Part shown: positions 8,361-18,400 of the stretch, one piece after another | How the letters are laid out: the number at the start of each line of letters is the position of its first letter | Numbering within the stretch: position 1 is the stretch's first letter | Assembly (NCBI GenBank): GCA_964592405.1 | Contig: CAZQBY010000001.1 | Location: 78,737 to 142,736 of the forward strand | Direction: 5' to 3' | From: CAZQBY01 sp964592405 [NCBI: uncultured archaeon] | Lineage (GTDB): Archaea > Altiarchaeota > Altiarchaeia > JAFGQM01 | DNA: 64,000 nucleotides | The notes under the pieces: generated by a model | The model's database searches: none | Told to the model about the DNA's origin: nothing | What the model saw: only the letters and a program-made list of their open reading frames with translations | Translations under genes and position numbers: made by a program

Positions 8361-9752
8361 ATGACCTTTGAGCAGTTTTACCAGAAGTGCAAGAGCATAG
8401 CAGACCAGCTCGTCAAAGAGAAGAGGCTGACAGTCGTGGGGCATTACGACGCCGACGGCCTTGCCTCCACAGCCATAATGGTCAAAGCCCTGCGCCGCGC
8501 AGGGGTGGAGGCCGACTTCATCAACACCCGCCAGATAGACTCGGACCACATAAAGGAGGTCAACGGCTTTGACCACCCAATAGTCTTCGTGGACATGGGG
8601 TCCGGCCAGATAGAGCTTTTGGAGAAGGAGATAAAAGGCAAGTTCTACATAGTAGACCATCATCCTCCTGTGAAAGAAACCCCCAACCAAATCAATCCAT
8701 TCCATCATGGCATCGACGGGACGCGGGAGCTGTCCGCAACCGGGGTGGCCTATTTTGTCTCTAAGACCATGGATGAGAGGAACAGGGACCTGTCCCAAGT
8801 GGGTGTTGTGGGGGCCGTCGGTGATATGCAGGACTTGCACGGCGGGCTTGTGGGTGCAAACCGCAGGATAATAAAAGATGCTGAGGAGCTCGGCCTCCTG
8901 AACGCACACAGAAACCTCACACTCTTCGGCCGGCACTCAAGGCCGCTCCCCAAGATGCTTGAATACTGCTCCGAGCCGATGCTCCCCGGTTTAACCGGCA
9001 ACTATGTGGCCTGCCTCAAGTTCATAGAGCAGCTGGGGATAGATGTAAGGGATCCACAGACCGGAAAGCCCAGATACTATGTGGACCTGAACCATGAGGA
9101 GAGGCAGAAGCTCACTACAGCGCTTTATATGCTTTTACTGGATCACAACGCCCCCAATCTGGTTACTGATATGCTCATTGGAGAGGTCTATGAGTTCCTC
9201 AAGGAAAAGCCCAGGACCGAGCTGCGTGATGCCAAGGAATTTGCCACCGTTCTCAATGCCTGCGGCCGGCACGAGGAAGGTGAGGTTGGCGTGGCTATCT
9301 GTATGGGTGAGCGGGGGGAGGCATGGTCCAAAGCCAAACGTCTTCTGGAGAAACACCGCAGGGATCTGCGCGCAGGTCTTGAGTGGGTCAGGTATAACGG
9401 AGTGAACGAGATGAAGAATATTTACTATTTCGACGCGAGTGGGGTTATAAAGGAAACGCTTGTCGGAGTCATTGCCGGTATGATTTATGGTTCTATGGAC
9501 GTCAGGACTGACAAACCCATAGTGGCCTTCGGTCTCACGGATGAGGGAGAGATGAAGATATCCGCGCGTGGCAACTATGATCTTGTGAGAAAGGGACTGA
9601 GGCTGGGCGAGGCCCTTGATGAGGCAACCAGACCGCTGGGAGGGGAAGGCGGCGGGCACAATGTCGCTGCCGGTGCCAAGATACCTCCCGAAAAAAGAGA
9701 GGAGTTCCTCCAGCGCATGGATGAGATTGTCGGGAAGCAGCTGAAGAAATAA
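8361..9752 (+). CDS. DHH-family RecJ-like nuclease (GAN type)
   Basis: The product is 463 aa, the archaeal RecJ/GAN size. DHH-superfamily motifs are visible: HYDADG (28-33, Mn ligands), VFVDMGSG (about 75-82), VDHHPP (98-103), and the C-terminal DHHA1 substrate motif EGGGHNVAAGAKIP. Archaeal relatives are single-strand 5-prime exonucleases that bind GINS and MCM or act as a Cdc45 equivalent. Proximity to mcm agrees with a replisome role. The ATG at 8361 is the obvious start. Confidence 0.9.
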   Translation: MTFEQFYQKCKSIADQLVKEKRLTVVGHYDADGLASTAIMVKALRRAGVEADFINTRQIDSDHIKEVNGFDHPIVFVDMGSGQIELLEKEIKGKFYIVDHHPPVKETPNQINPFHHGIDGTRELSATGVAYFVSKTMDERNRDLSQVGVVGAVGDMQDLHGGLVGANRRIIKDAEELGLLNAHRNLTLFGRHSRPLPKMLEYCSEPMLPGLTGNYVACLKFIEQLGIDVRDPQTGKPRYYVDLNHEERQKLTTALYMLLLDHNAPNLVTDMLIGEVYEFLKEKPRTELRDAKEFATVLNACGRHEEGEVGVAICMGERGEAWSKAKRLLEKHRRDLRAGLEWVRYNGVNEMKNIYYFDASGVIKETLVGVIAGMIYGSMDVRTDKPIVAFGLTDEGEMKISARGNYDLVRKGLRLGEALDEATRPLGGEGGGHNVAAGAKIPPEKREEFLQRMDEIVGKQLKK

Positions 9753-9855
9753 AAACGTTTTTAAACGAGTTTATTCTATATTCCCGACTCTTTTGAGATT
9801 ATATTAAGAATAGGGCGGACTATCGCTCAAAAACATAAAACCGGATGTTTGGAAA

Positions 9856-11652
9856 ATGACTGAAAAAATGGTTGAGGTAAAACCAAAACTTATAAAAAAG
9901 CCATACTGTGAGAAGGACAACATAGAACACAATCTTAAGGATTACGAGGAGGCAAGAAAGACATTCAGATGGGAAGATGTGCACAAAAATTTCTCATGGA
10001 ACGAAACAGGCAAGGTCAATATGGCCTATGAGTGTATCGATCGCCATTGCGAGAACGGCATAGCGGATAAGACTGCTTTGATATATGACAGTGATGAAGG
10101 AACCGAGAAGTACACTTATGACGATTTGAGGAGGCTCTCCAACAAGTTCGCCAACGTGCTGCGCAAATACGGCATAAAGAAGGGCGACAGAGTCTTCATC
10201 TTCATGCCGCGCTCTCCGGAGATGTATATAGCGATTCTGGGTATCCTGAAGATCGGGGCAATACCCGGCCCGCTGTTTGAGGCATTCATGGGAGAGGCTG
10301 TAAAGGACCGCATGCTTGACAGTCAGGCCGTCATGCTTATAACCACACCCGAGCTGCGCCAGCGTGTCCCTGTAAACGACCTCCCTGATCTGAAAAACAT
10401 AATCTATGTCCTTGCTGACAAGGAGTCAAAGCAGGATTACAGACATGAGGCGGATGCAGACATAAGGGACGATATAAAGCTTATCAACTACCATGCAGAG
10501 ATGGATGTCGCCTCGGAAGACGCAGAGATAGAATGGCTCGGTCTTGACGATCCTCTGATACTCCACTACACATCCGGCTCAACCGGCAAACCCAAGGGCG
10601 TCCTGCATGTCCAGAGGGCAATGGTGGGGCACTACCAGACAGGGCTTTGGGTATTGGATCTGAAGCCGGATGATGTCTATTGGTGTACTGCTGATCCGGG
10701 TTGGGTGACCGGCACGTCCTATGGAATATTTGCCCCTTTCCTGCTTGGAGTGACCAATGTTCTCAAGGGAGGGAGATTTGACGTTGATAAATGGTATAAG
10801 TGTATTCAGGAGCACAAGGTTACGGTGTGGTATAGTGCACCAACCGCCTTTAGACTTCTGATGGCAAGGGGCCAAGGCAGGGAGAAGAACTATGATCTCT
10901 CCAGTCTCAGGGCGATCTACTCAGTAGGTGAACCCCTGAACCCCGAAGTCATATGGTGGGGTCTTGATGCTTATGGTGTTCCAATCCATGACACTTGGTG
11001 GATGACCGAGACCGGTCACCAGCTGATATGCAACTACCAGTGTATGCCCATAAAACCGGGTTCAATGGGAAAGCCGATACCGGGTGTTGATGCGACCATC
11101 CTTGATGACAATGGTAAGGAGGTGGGGCCGAATGTCATAGGAAATCTTGTTATTAAGAAGGGGTGGCCAGGTATGATGCAACAGATATGGAACAATCCTG
11201 AGAAATATAAGAGTTATTTCGAGTTCGACCCGTGGTACATGAGCGGCGACAGCGCATATGTAGACGAGGATGGCTACTTCTTTTTCGAGGGCAGGATAGA
11301 CGACGTCATAAAGACCAGTGGAGAAAGGGTCGGGCCCTTCGAGGTTGAGTCTGCCCTCATCGAGCACCCTGCGGTCGCCGAGGCCGGCGTCATCGGGAAG
11401 CCAGACCCAATCAGGGGCCAGATAATCAAGGCCTTCGTCTCCCTTAATCCGGGCGTCGAGGGCACGGAAGAGCTCAAGAAGGAGATAATGGACTTCGTCA
11501 AGACGCACCTGGCCGCGCACGCGAAGCCGAGGGAAATAGAGTTCGTGGACAAGCTCCCCAAGACGCGAAGCGGGAAGATAATGAGGCGCGTCCTGAAGGC
11601 GAGGGAGCTGGGTCTGCCGACCGGCGATTTGTCGACGATAGCGGACGACTAA
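9856..11652 (+). CDS. acs: AMP-forming acetyl-CoA synthetase
   Basis: Activates acetate to acetyl-CoA via acetyl-AMP. The product is 598 aa, shorter than the roughly 650 aa of typical Acs and close to AcsA-type enzymes. Adenylate-forming motifs: YTSGSTGKPKG (238-248), the W-bearing acetate-pocket segment DTWWMTETGHQ, SGERVGPFEVESA, and the C-terminal PKTRSGKIMRR with the lysine that is regulated by acetylation elsewhere. It faces a SatP-like acetate transporter convergently. The last roughly 430 bases look more GC-rich than the rest. Confidence 0.9.
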   Translation: MTEKMVEVKPKLIKKPYCEKDNIEHNLKDYEEARKTFRWEDVHKNFSWNETGKVNMAYECIDRHCENGIADKTALIYDSDEGTEKYTYDDLRRLSNKFANVLRKYGIKKGDRVFIFMPRSPEMYIAILGILKIGAIPGPLFEAFMGEAVKDRMLDSQAVMLITTPELRQRVPVNDLPDLKNIIYVLADKESKQDYRHEADADIRDDIKLINYHAEMDVASEDAEIEWLGLDDPLILHYTSGSTGKPKGVLHVQRAMVGHYQTGLWVLDLKPDDVYWCTADPGWVTGTSYGIFAPFLLGVTNVLKGGRFDVDKWYKCIQEHKVTVWYSAPTAFRLLMARGQGREKNYDLSSLRAIYSVGEPLNPEVIWWGLDAYGVPIHDTWWMTETGHQLICNYQCMPIKPGSMGKPIPGVDATILDDNGKEVGPNVIGNLVIKKGWPGMMQQIWNNPEKYKSYFEFDPWYMSGDSAYVDEDGYFFFEGRIDDVIKTSGERVGPFEVESALIEHPAVAEAGVIGKPDPIRGQIIKAFVSLNPGVEGTEELKKEIMDFVKTHLAAHAKPREIEFVDKLPKTRSGKIMRRVLKARELGLPTGDLSTIADD

Positions 11653-11746
11653 GTCCGCCTTTTAATTCTTTTCCTCTTTTTTCCTTGTTCTTTTTTACCT
11701 TAAGCCGGGTTAGATTCTGCAAAAAATAAAGAAAGAGCGCCACTTC

Positions 11747-12304
11747 TTACAGCGGCAGCACTCTCTTCCCGTAGACCTCATTCAGCACCTGCCCGGCGGC
11801 GGTGTAGATGGCGGAGAACCCGCACAATATGCCCTCAAAGCCCGCGATAACGGTTATCGCCGCGATGCCCGTGGCATCGCCGATTGCCAGCAGGAAGAAC
11901 AGTATGGTCAGTGTCAGGAAGACAACCTGCAAAGACCGGTTCAGCTTGAGCGTCCCCACGAACATGAACGCCGTGAACACGCCCCACATAGCCAGATAGG
12001 CGGCCATGGCGCCCTTGGAGACGGCCACCGAGAGCCCCAGCTGGGGCAGCAGCAGTATTGCCACGAGCGACAGCCAGAAGAGCCCGTAGGACAAAAAGGC
12101 CGTAGTACCAAATGTATTTCCGTTCTTGTATTCCATGACCCCGGCGAATATCTGGGCGAGGCCTCCGTAGAATATCCCCATGGCCATTATCATGCCTAGG
12201 GAGTCCATCCCAAGGAGTCCTGCATTGTGGATGTTCAGCAGGACGGTCGTCAGTCCGAAGCCCAGCAGCCCCAACGGGGCTGGATTGGCAGTTCCTTCAA
12301 CCAT
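11747..12304 (-). CDS. SatP/YaaH-family acetate transporter
   Basis: 185 aa with six predicted membrane helices. The family signature [14 protein letters not shown] lies at residues 7-20 (GPR1/FUN34/YaaH motif NPAPLGL). Relatives transport acetate or succinate with protons. It lies end to end with acs, leaving 94 bases between them, which makes an acetate-uptake and activation pair likely. Specificity among short carboxylates cannot be read from sequence. Confidence 0.9.
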   Translation of the reverse strand: MVEGTANPAPLGLLGFGLTTVLLNIHNAGLLGMDSLGMIMAMGIFYGGLAQIFAGVMEYKNGNTFGTTAFLSYGLFWLSLVAILLLPQLGLSVAVSKGAMAAYLAMWGVFTAFMFVGTLKLNRSLQVVFLTLTILFFLLAIGDATGIAAITVIAGFEGILCGFSAIYTAAGQVLNEVYGKRVLPL

Positions 12305-12354
12305 TTGCCGGTAATTTGGAATTCGACAAATAAATATTTTTCGGCGTTGCCCTC

Positions 12355-12837
12355 TCAGCGGCGGGGCTTCCTGCGACCGACTCTGACGCCCACTGGGCCG
12401 GCAGGCTTTGGCTTATTTCTAGCCCTCCGAGGCCTAATCGCAACAGGATCCCTTTTACTCCCTTTCTCTTGGAGTCTTTTCCTGAGGTCGTACTCTTCCA
12501 GGGCCTTCAGGGCTTTTTCAAGCCTCCTCTCAGCCTCTCGAGATCCTGTAACTATCATCGCACCCATCGTCGGAATCAGGCCGGACCCCCTTGTCCTTTT
12601 GAACTTCCTTTGTGCTTCTTCGACCTTCCATATCAGGACCGCTCTCTTCGGATCTTCACCTCTCCTCATGGAATCTTCAATAATCCTGATGCCATCCTGC
12701 ACATCCTTCAGCCTTGTTGTCATCCACTCAGGGGCTTTCTGCCCGTCTTCACGACCTCCATGGGATTTAATAGCATTTCTAAGTTCTTCTGCCTCTCTTC
12801 TTAATCCTATCAGGACATCCTTGGGTCTCTCTTTCAT
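12355..12837 (-). CDS. Basic helical hypothetical protein, 160 aa
   Basis: Predicted mostly helical, rich in Arg, Lys and Glu (for example [21 protein letters not shown] heptads), with the strongly basic C-terminus [11 protein letters not shown]. Not recognised. It reads away from the SpoIIM-like gene. Its leader is AAC-rich and follows three repeated TATA-like elements at 12879-12928. Confidence 0.55.
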   Translation of the reverse strand: MKERPKDVLIGLRREAEELRNAIKSHGGREDGQKAPEWMTTRLKDVQDGIRIIEDSMRRGEDPKRAVLIWKVEEAQRKFKRTRGSGLIPTMGAMIVTGSREAERRLEKALKALEEYDLRKRLQEKGSKRDPVAIRPRRARNKPKPAGPVGVRVGRRKPRR

Positions 12838-12878
12838 TTTCGGGTTTGTTGTTATTTGTTGTTATTGTGTTATCCGCG

Positions 12879-12928
12879 TTTATAGTATTTTGTACTGTGT
12901 TTATAGTATTTAGTATTTTTATAGTATT
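12879..12928. repeat. Three TATA-like direct repeats in a divergent promoter
   Basis: TTTATAGTATT occurs at 12879-12889, 12900-12910 and 12918-12928, spaced 21 and 18 bases. On the minus strand each reads AATACTATAAA, a good archaeal TATA box for the 160-aa gene, whose ATG is at 12837. AATAGTGCCAATA is repeated just to the right (12930-12960). The plus-strand SpoIIM-like gene has its own TATA candidate near 12997. Confidence 0.45.
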
Positions 12929-13028
12929 AAATAGTGCCAATAAAATAGTGCCAATAGTGCCCTTAGCGCCTTTCTTGGACCATTTCCTTTTGGGACTTTT
13001 AATATATCCTTACATAAGAAAAAAGAAC

Positions 13029-13916
13029 ATGCTTGAGTCAATAATCTCTCCCGGGACCGCAGAGAGAAAACCTTGGGACATGACAATCCTGGGTTTTGTC
13101 ATAGCGAGTGTAGCGGTCTGGTTGGGTTATTATCTGGCAGGTTACATGCTGGTACCGGCCTCTATGGTGGTCCTCGCTGTGGCAATCATTGCCCTGGCAC
13201 CGCTGATGCACCGGGTTATTGTCATAGAGGAATGGGAGGAGGAAGCCTGTTGCCATGGCTCTCTAACCGGTTTCATAACGCGGCACATAGATGTTATAGG
13301 CATGTATTCATTTCTGTTTGTTGGCCTCTTGGCGGCTTTTTCCTTCTGGTATGTGGTTCTCCCTTATGAGGCCGATGGCATGCCGTCCGGCAGTACAGTC
13401 TTCGGAGTTCAGGAGTCGGCCATCACCGGCCTGCAGCAGCATATAACCGGCAGGGCACTGGAAGCTGCGAAGAGCGGGATGCCTGAGGACCCGGCCACAG
13501 TCAGTAACAGGTTTACTCTTCTGTATGAAAACAATATGCGGATAATGCTGTTCTGTTTTCTGGCATCCTTCCTCTTTGGTGCAGGGGCTATATGGCTAAT
13601 AGCCTGGAATGCCTCCACCATAGGTGTTTTCATAGGCAGTCTAATAAGAACCGAACTGTTCCCGGTTTCACCGGTGTATGCCTACCTCATAGGCTTTCCC
13701 TACTACTCGCTGAGTATTGCCCTTTGGGCCATACCGGAGATTCTTGCCTATCTGGTCGCAGGCATAGCTGGTGGCATAGTCTCTGTTGCTGTAGCCCGCC
13801 ACCATTTCAGGAGTGAGCGCTTTTGGCTGACAGTCTTCGACGGCATGCTTTTTATGATAATAGCAGCCCTGCTGGTCTTTCTGGGCGCATACATTGAGCA
13901 CTTTTTTGTCATTTGA
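13029..13916 (+). CDS. SpoIIM/DUF95-like membrane protein
   Basis: The product is 295 aa with about six membrane helices. The C-terminal half carries the SpoIIM pattern: NNMRIMLFCFLASFLFGAGA, then IGVFIGSL, then GFPYYSLSIALWAIPEILAY, in which the helix-embedded Pro-Glu is typical. Archaeal homologues are of unknown function; bacterial SpoIIM acts in the sporulation engulfment complex. The frame opens at 12846 but that stretch is repeat-rich promoter; ATG 13029 has a TATA (TTTTAATATAT) about 27 bases upstream and is chosen. Confidence 0.7.
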   Translation: MLESIISPGTAERKPWDMTILGFVIASVAVWLGYYLAGYMLVPASMVVLAVAIIALAPLMHRVIVIEEWEEEACCHGSLTGFITRHIDVIGMYSFLFVGLLAAFSFWYVVLPYEADGMPSGSTVFGVQESAITGLQQHITGRALEAAKSGMPEDPATVSNRFTLLYENNMRIMLFCFLASFLFGAGAIWLIAWNASTIGVFIGSLIRTELFPVSPVYAYLIGFPYYSLSIALWAIPEILAYLVAGIAGGIVSVAVARHHFRSERFWLTVFDGMLFMIIAALLVFLGAYIEHFFVI

Positions 13917-13945
13917 TCCGGTAGATAAATGAATGCAGTAAGTAA

Positions 13946-14515
13946 ATGACCAGAATACTGATCGTAGATAACGGGGGACAGTACGTCCACCGCATCTGGC
14001 GCAGCCTGCGCGAGATAGGCATGGACTCCAAGATGGTAAAGCCTGTCCGGGTTCATGAGAAGCTGGTATCCGAAAAACCCGCCGGTATCATACTAAGCGG
14101 CGGCCCCACATCCGTTTATGATGATGATTTGGGTCTTTCCAGAGAGCTGCTTGAGCGGGACTTGCCCGTGCTTGGCATATGCTGGGGACACCAGTTCATA
14201 GCACATGCTATGGGGGGCAGGGTAAAGTACGGGGACAGGGGTGAGTACGGCTACAGTATGATAGTTGTGGATGATGAGGATATTATACTACGGGGGATGC
14301 CCAAGAGCTTTCAGGCGTGGGTGTCCCACCGTGATGAGGTTGTAGAGCTTCCACCGGGTTTTGTAGCACTTGCACATTCTGAGACCTGTAGAATCGAGGC
14401 CATGCGCCACAAAAATAGGCCGATCTTCGGAGTCCAGTTCCATCCGGAGGTTTTCCATACCCACGGCGGCAAAACCATACTGAAAAACTTTGTGGAGGTG
14501 TGCAAAAACAGGTAG
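13946..14515 (+). CDS. guaAA: GMP synthase glutaminase subunit
   Basis: Class I glutamine amidotransferase that supplies ammonia to the separate ATP-pyrophosphatase subunit, converting XMP to GMP. 189 aa, the size of the split archaeal enzyme. Visible motifs: ILIVDNGGQYVHRI, IILSGGPTSV, the nucleophile elbow GICWGHQ, and FGVQFHPEVFHTHGG with the catalytic His and Glu. The synthase subunit is not in this window. The gene starts 29 bases after the SpoIIM-like gene. Confidence 0.9.
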   Translation: MTRILIVDNGGQYVHRIWRSLREIGMDSKMVKPVRVHEKLVSEKPAGIILSGGPTSVYDDDLGLSRELLERDLPVLGICWGHQFIAHAMGGRVKYGDRGEYGYSMIVVDDEDIILRGMPKSFQAWVSHRDEVVELPPGFVALAHSETCRIEAMRHKNRPIFGVQFHPEVFHTHGGKTILKNFVEVCKNR

Positions 14516-14627
14516 CATCCCCCGGGCAAATCACATGCGCCGAAGGCTGCACCACGGGTAAAGGAATTATCCTCCCTTTTTCATAACCAAGACAGTAAAT
14601 TAAACAACCCAAAATCTCGAGAGGTGT

Positions 14628-15065
14628 ATGATGGCCGACGAGAACGAAGAACTGATGGACCTTCTGGAAAAGCTGAAGGCAATGAAATCCCCGGGAGAGG
14701 GCGGGGACATGAAGGTCACACTTCCGGAAAAAACAGAAGAGAAACAGACAAAAGAGAAACAGACAAAAGAGGAAAAAACAGAAAAGACCGCAGGTGAAGA
14801 GAAGAAGGCCAGAGAAGAAAGTCCGGCGGTCATCACAAGGTCCATTCTGGAAAAGATTGAAGAGGTGGAGAAAGACATACGCTCAAAGGAAAATCAAATA
14901 AACATAGATCTGGAGAAGCTTGAGTCGCTTGTCGAGGATCTGGAGGAAAGGGAGAAGGAGCTCCTCAGGAGGGAAAAACGCGTCGCTGCCAAGGATAAAC
15001 AGGTCACAAAGGAGCTTGAGGATATGAGGAGGATAAAAGAAGAACTTCAGAAGATACTCAAATAG
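14628..15065 (+). CDS. Charged coiled-coil protein, 145 aa
   Basis: An N-terminal low-complexity segment rich in Glu, Lys and Thr with repeats of KQTKE is followed by a long coiled coil (about 65-145). Two ATG codons (14628 and 14631) follow the ribosome site GAGGTG at 14621-14626. No catalytic motif. It may be a cytoplasmic scaffold or cell-surface-linked accessory given the S-layer gene next door, but that is only positional. Confidence 0.6.
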   Translation: MMADENEELMDLLEKLKAMKSPGEGGDMKVTLPEKTEEKQTKEKQTKEEKTEKTAGEEKKAREESPAVITRSILEKIEEVEKDIRSKENQINIDLEKLESLVEDLEEREKELLRREKRVAAKDKQVTKELEDMRRIKEELQKILK

Positions 15066-15449
15066 CTGCCTGGCCGGCCGAATCGGCATTTTTATAGGCC
15101 AATCATCTAGAATATACGCCAGCCGGAGAGGTATCACCTGATAACATGTCCCTGAACATATCTCTCAAACAAAAAACAAAAAATAAACAAAAACCATAAC
15201 CCAAAAAAGGGTCGGGAAACGAAACCTTTTTATAGGTTGTGGGTTTAACATACACAAAAATCTAAGAGAATCCAAGAGAAGCGAAGTTTCAGGAGCAGGG
15301 TTTAGTCTCAGTTTTGTGACTATCCCAGACGGAGTCGCAAAACACAAAACATAACGAAAACCAAAACAAAAAAATAACAAAACAAAGAAAAAATCATGTT
15401 TTTAACGGCGATTTGCCGTGTTATCTACATAAAACAATTTGGTGAAAAA
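15066..15449 (+). promoter_or_regulatory. S-layer promoter region and long leader
   Basis: This 384-base gap holds two TATA-like elements: GCATTTTTATAGG (15086-15098) and CCTTTTTATAGG (15225-15236). The second predicts a start near 15258 and a leader of about 190 bases. Most archaeal genes here are nearly leaderless, so this is unusual. The leader ends in an A/C-rich, nearly G-free stretch (about 15345-15394). A frame-continuing ATG at 15396 would add 18 residues but lacks signal-peptide logic; GGTG at 15441-15444 precedes ATG 15450. Confidence 0.55.
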
Positions 15450-18400
15450 ATGAAGACCACAACAATTGGAAGGATCGGTGCTATTGTGACCGGTGCTGCA
15501 ATGTTGGGTACTGCTATTGCCAGCGCTCTTGCGGGAGCGCAGGTAACCGTTCCGAATAATCTGGATAGCGGCTTCTTCCTCGACCAGAACATGAACCCCA
15601 ACGTTCAGGTTGTGGTCGGTGAGAAGGCTCAGGCCTCGGACGGTGCAGTGGCAGGACAAATTGCAGCCATAATTGGCAACATGGCATTTAAGACTACCAC
15701 GACCACTGCAAGTGGTGGAACCGTGGATGTCGAGGGTGGCACGACAACGTGCACGCCATCTTCAGCCGAGTGTCAGGCTGGTGAAGCTGAAGGCCAGGTG
15801 ACACTTAGCTGGGAGGCCGTAGGAATGGTAGGTGAGTTGCAGCAGAAGCAGATGGACTGTGACATCTACGAGAATTCGGACGGTCTGTTAATGACCGACC
15901 TGGACGACGGAGGTGACAGTGGCTCCTTCTGTGATTCTGACAAGACCTCTTCGGAGGTGTACGGACCAGAGGATACAGTGGGAACCACGCTGGTAGGCGC
16001 CTGTGAGACTGGTGCCGGAGCTGATGTAACACTCCTGAAGTCAGGGGAGTTTGCAAATGAGATATGCACAGTCTGTTACAACTACTGTGACATAGCCCTT
16101 GGATGTGAGCCCCACCTCATGTCTGAGTGGGTGAACATAACCTGCGGCTACATGTCACTAGGATACGACTGCGACAACGAGGCACTTGTGCTTGTTGTGG
16201 AAGACAATGCCATCAAGTACAATGTCTTCATGGACGATGTGCTGACCAAGGACGTCCTTGACGAGGACGGCGACCTGATAGGCCAGTCATACCTCGGGAA
16301 GATGATCTTGGGCCAGAACGAGTACTATGTTGAAGACATCACCGATGATTCGATAACCATAGTCTGCGGTGACACTGGTACAGCGACGACTTCGACCCCG
16401 ATGGTCTACACACCTCCGGCTGAAGGAAGCGCCTGTGACGCTGCTGACAGCGGACAGGAATACTCCATAAAACTGGTCGGTGCGCAGACAATCGAGGAGA
16501 AGGGTGTTGTTGACGTAACCCTTGAGGTAACGAAGCCTGATGGAACCACCGAACAGGTGACCTCCGGAATCTCCGGAACACCGGTCGTTGGTGACATCAA
16601 GGTAAAGCTCCAGAAGGGAACAGCAGCATCCAATGTGATAACAGGTGAACAGTCCTTCTCGGCTGACCTGCTGGTCTGGTACGTCCCCTCCGAGTATACG
16701 TTTGAGGACGATGAGCGCTACACGGCAGAGGGCGTAGAGGACAGCGACGGAATCTGGGAACTGGACTTCAACGGCGGAGAAACCCTGTACGTCACTGATG
16801 TCGAGGATCTGGAGGACGACGAGGAGCTTGTCAGCGGTGTGCCACTGCCGGACGACATAGAGGAGAACGACCAGTGGGATGACTGCTACGACGAGGTGGA
16901 CGAGGACGACGAGGAAACCGAAATCGTCAGGTACCTGGAGTTCTCTCTGCAGAGGGAGGACGACACAGAGCTGCCGGAGGGCGAGATGATACAGCTGCCG
17001 TTCAACGACGGTTTGTATCTACTGAGCGACCTGCAGTTCGGCTACATGGGCCTGATGAACGAGGACTTCCTGCCGGACGACCTTGTGGACACCACGACCA
17101 TCAACATCGATGTGAGCGACATCAAGGTCCGCAACAACACTGATGAGGACGAGGCGCTCTACAGGGAGGTGACAGTCGATTTCGTCGACCAGTGGGGCGA
17201 CATGATGGACGACGTCAGGATAGATGAAGGTCCATACCAGGAGGGCGATCTATTCTTCGACTGCAACACCGTCTACCGTGTGGACTCCATCGAGTATTCG
17301 GAAGATCGGGACGAGGTAGTAGTCGAATACTCCGCCAAGGAGGGCGCCGAGTGGACCGAGTACGAGAAGGAGAGCGACGCCGATGCCGGAGAAGCGTGTA
17401 ACATCTCGACAGCCAACGCAGAAGGGACCTATGAGAACGTGACCGTCAACTCACAGGTGCAGGATGAGACAGTCAACTTCACGGAGGGCTGGCACACCAC
17501 CTCATGTGGCTCGTCCACCAGTGACTGGATCGTCAGGAACCTAAGTGAGACCAACGAGAACGAGTGGGAGCTGTGGGTCGACAGGGACGCTGACCAGGAC
17601 ATGGAGCTCGCGAACACATGTGGCGACTCCTGCTGTGCTTCTTCAGGCGGCAGGGTCAGCACAGAGTTCAAGAACGATGTCTGGTTCTGCGCCTATGGCG
17701 ACACCATAATCCTCGACGGTGCTACCGACACGGGCGGCGAGGATGAGGTTGAGATAAACCTGGCCGACACCACGTCGATAACCCTCAACGAGGAGGGTTG
17801 CAGCGCCTGCTCGTACGACGACGGCGACTGTGAGGACTTCGGAAATGAGGAAGATGGCTCACTAATCTCACTGAGCGGTGCGCAGATAACCACCGACACC
17901 TCGGAGATTGAGGAGCCAGAGGACTCCGGTGAGGACACAGATGTTCTATCCCAGGTAACCCTGGTAGTACCGGAGGATGAGCTAAGGCCGACCATCTTCT
18001 TCGGTGTCCAGAGCACACTGAACACGTCCTCCATAACCATAACGGAGGCTGATGAGGGTTCAGTGGTCAACATCGGTGGAGTCGATGTGACAGTAGAGGA
18101 CTTCGGCGTTTCAGTCACCGGAGGCGGACTGGTCGTCGGTGAAGAGGTGGAGGTGAGCTGTCCAGGACAGACAGTAACCTGCCCCGACGTCACCGTGGAG
18201 ACCAAGGCCCCGGCTGATCTGAAATACAAGCTGGTTGTAGTTGAGGGCTCACAGACAGCTACCAACCTGGTGCTGATCGGTGGTCCGTCAGTCAACAGCT
18301 TGACGAAGGGCATCGTGTCAGTCGATGAGCTCTGTCCGAACAACGAGGTCATAAAGCTGAGCGGCAGCAAGCTGGTTGTAGCCGGTTGTGAGGCTGCTGA

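Noticed and set aside
8349-8936. 195-aa minus-strand frame inside recJ
   Set aside because: Fully covered by the well-supported DHH nuclease; no family motif.
12227-12913. 228-aa plus-strand frame across the satP start and the 160-aa gene
   Set aside because: Spans two genes and a promoter on the opposite strand; low-complexity Leu/Ser content typical of antisense shadow.
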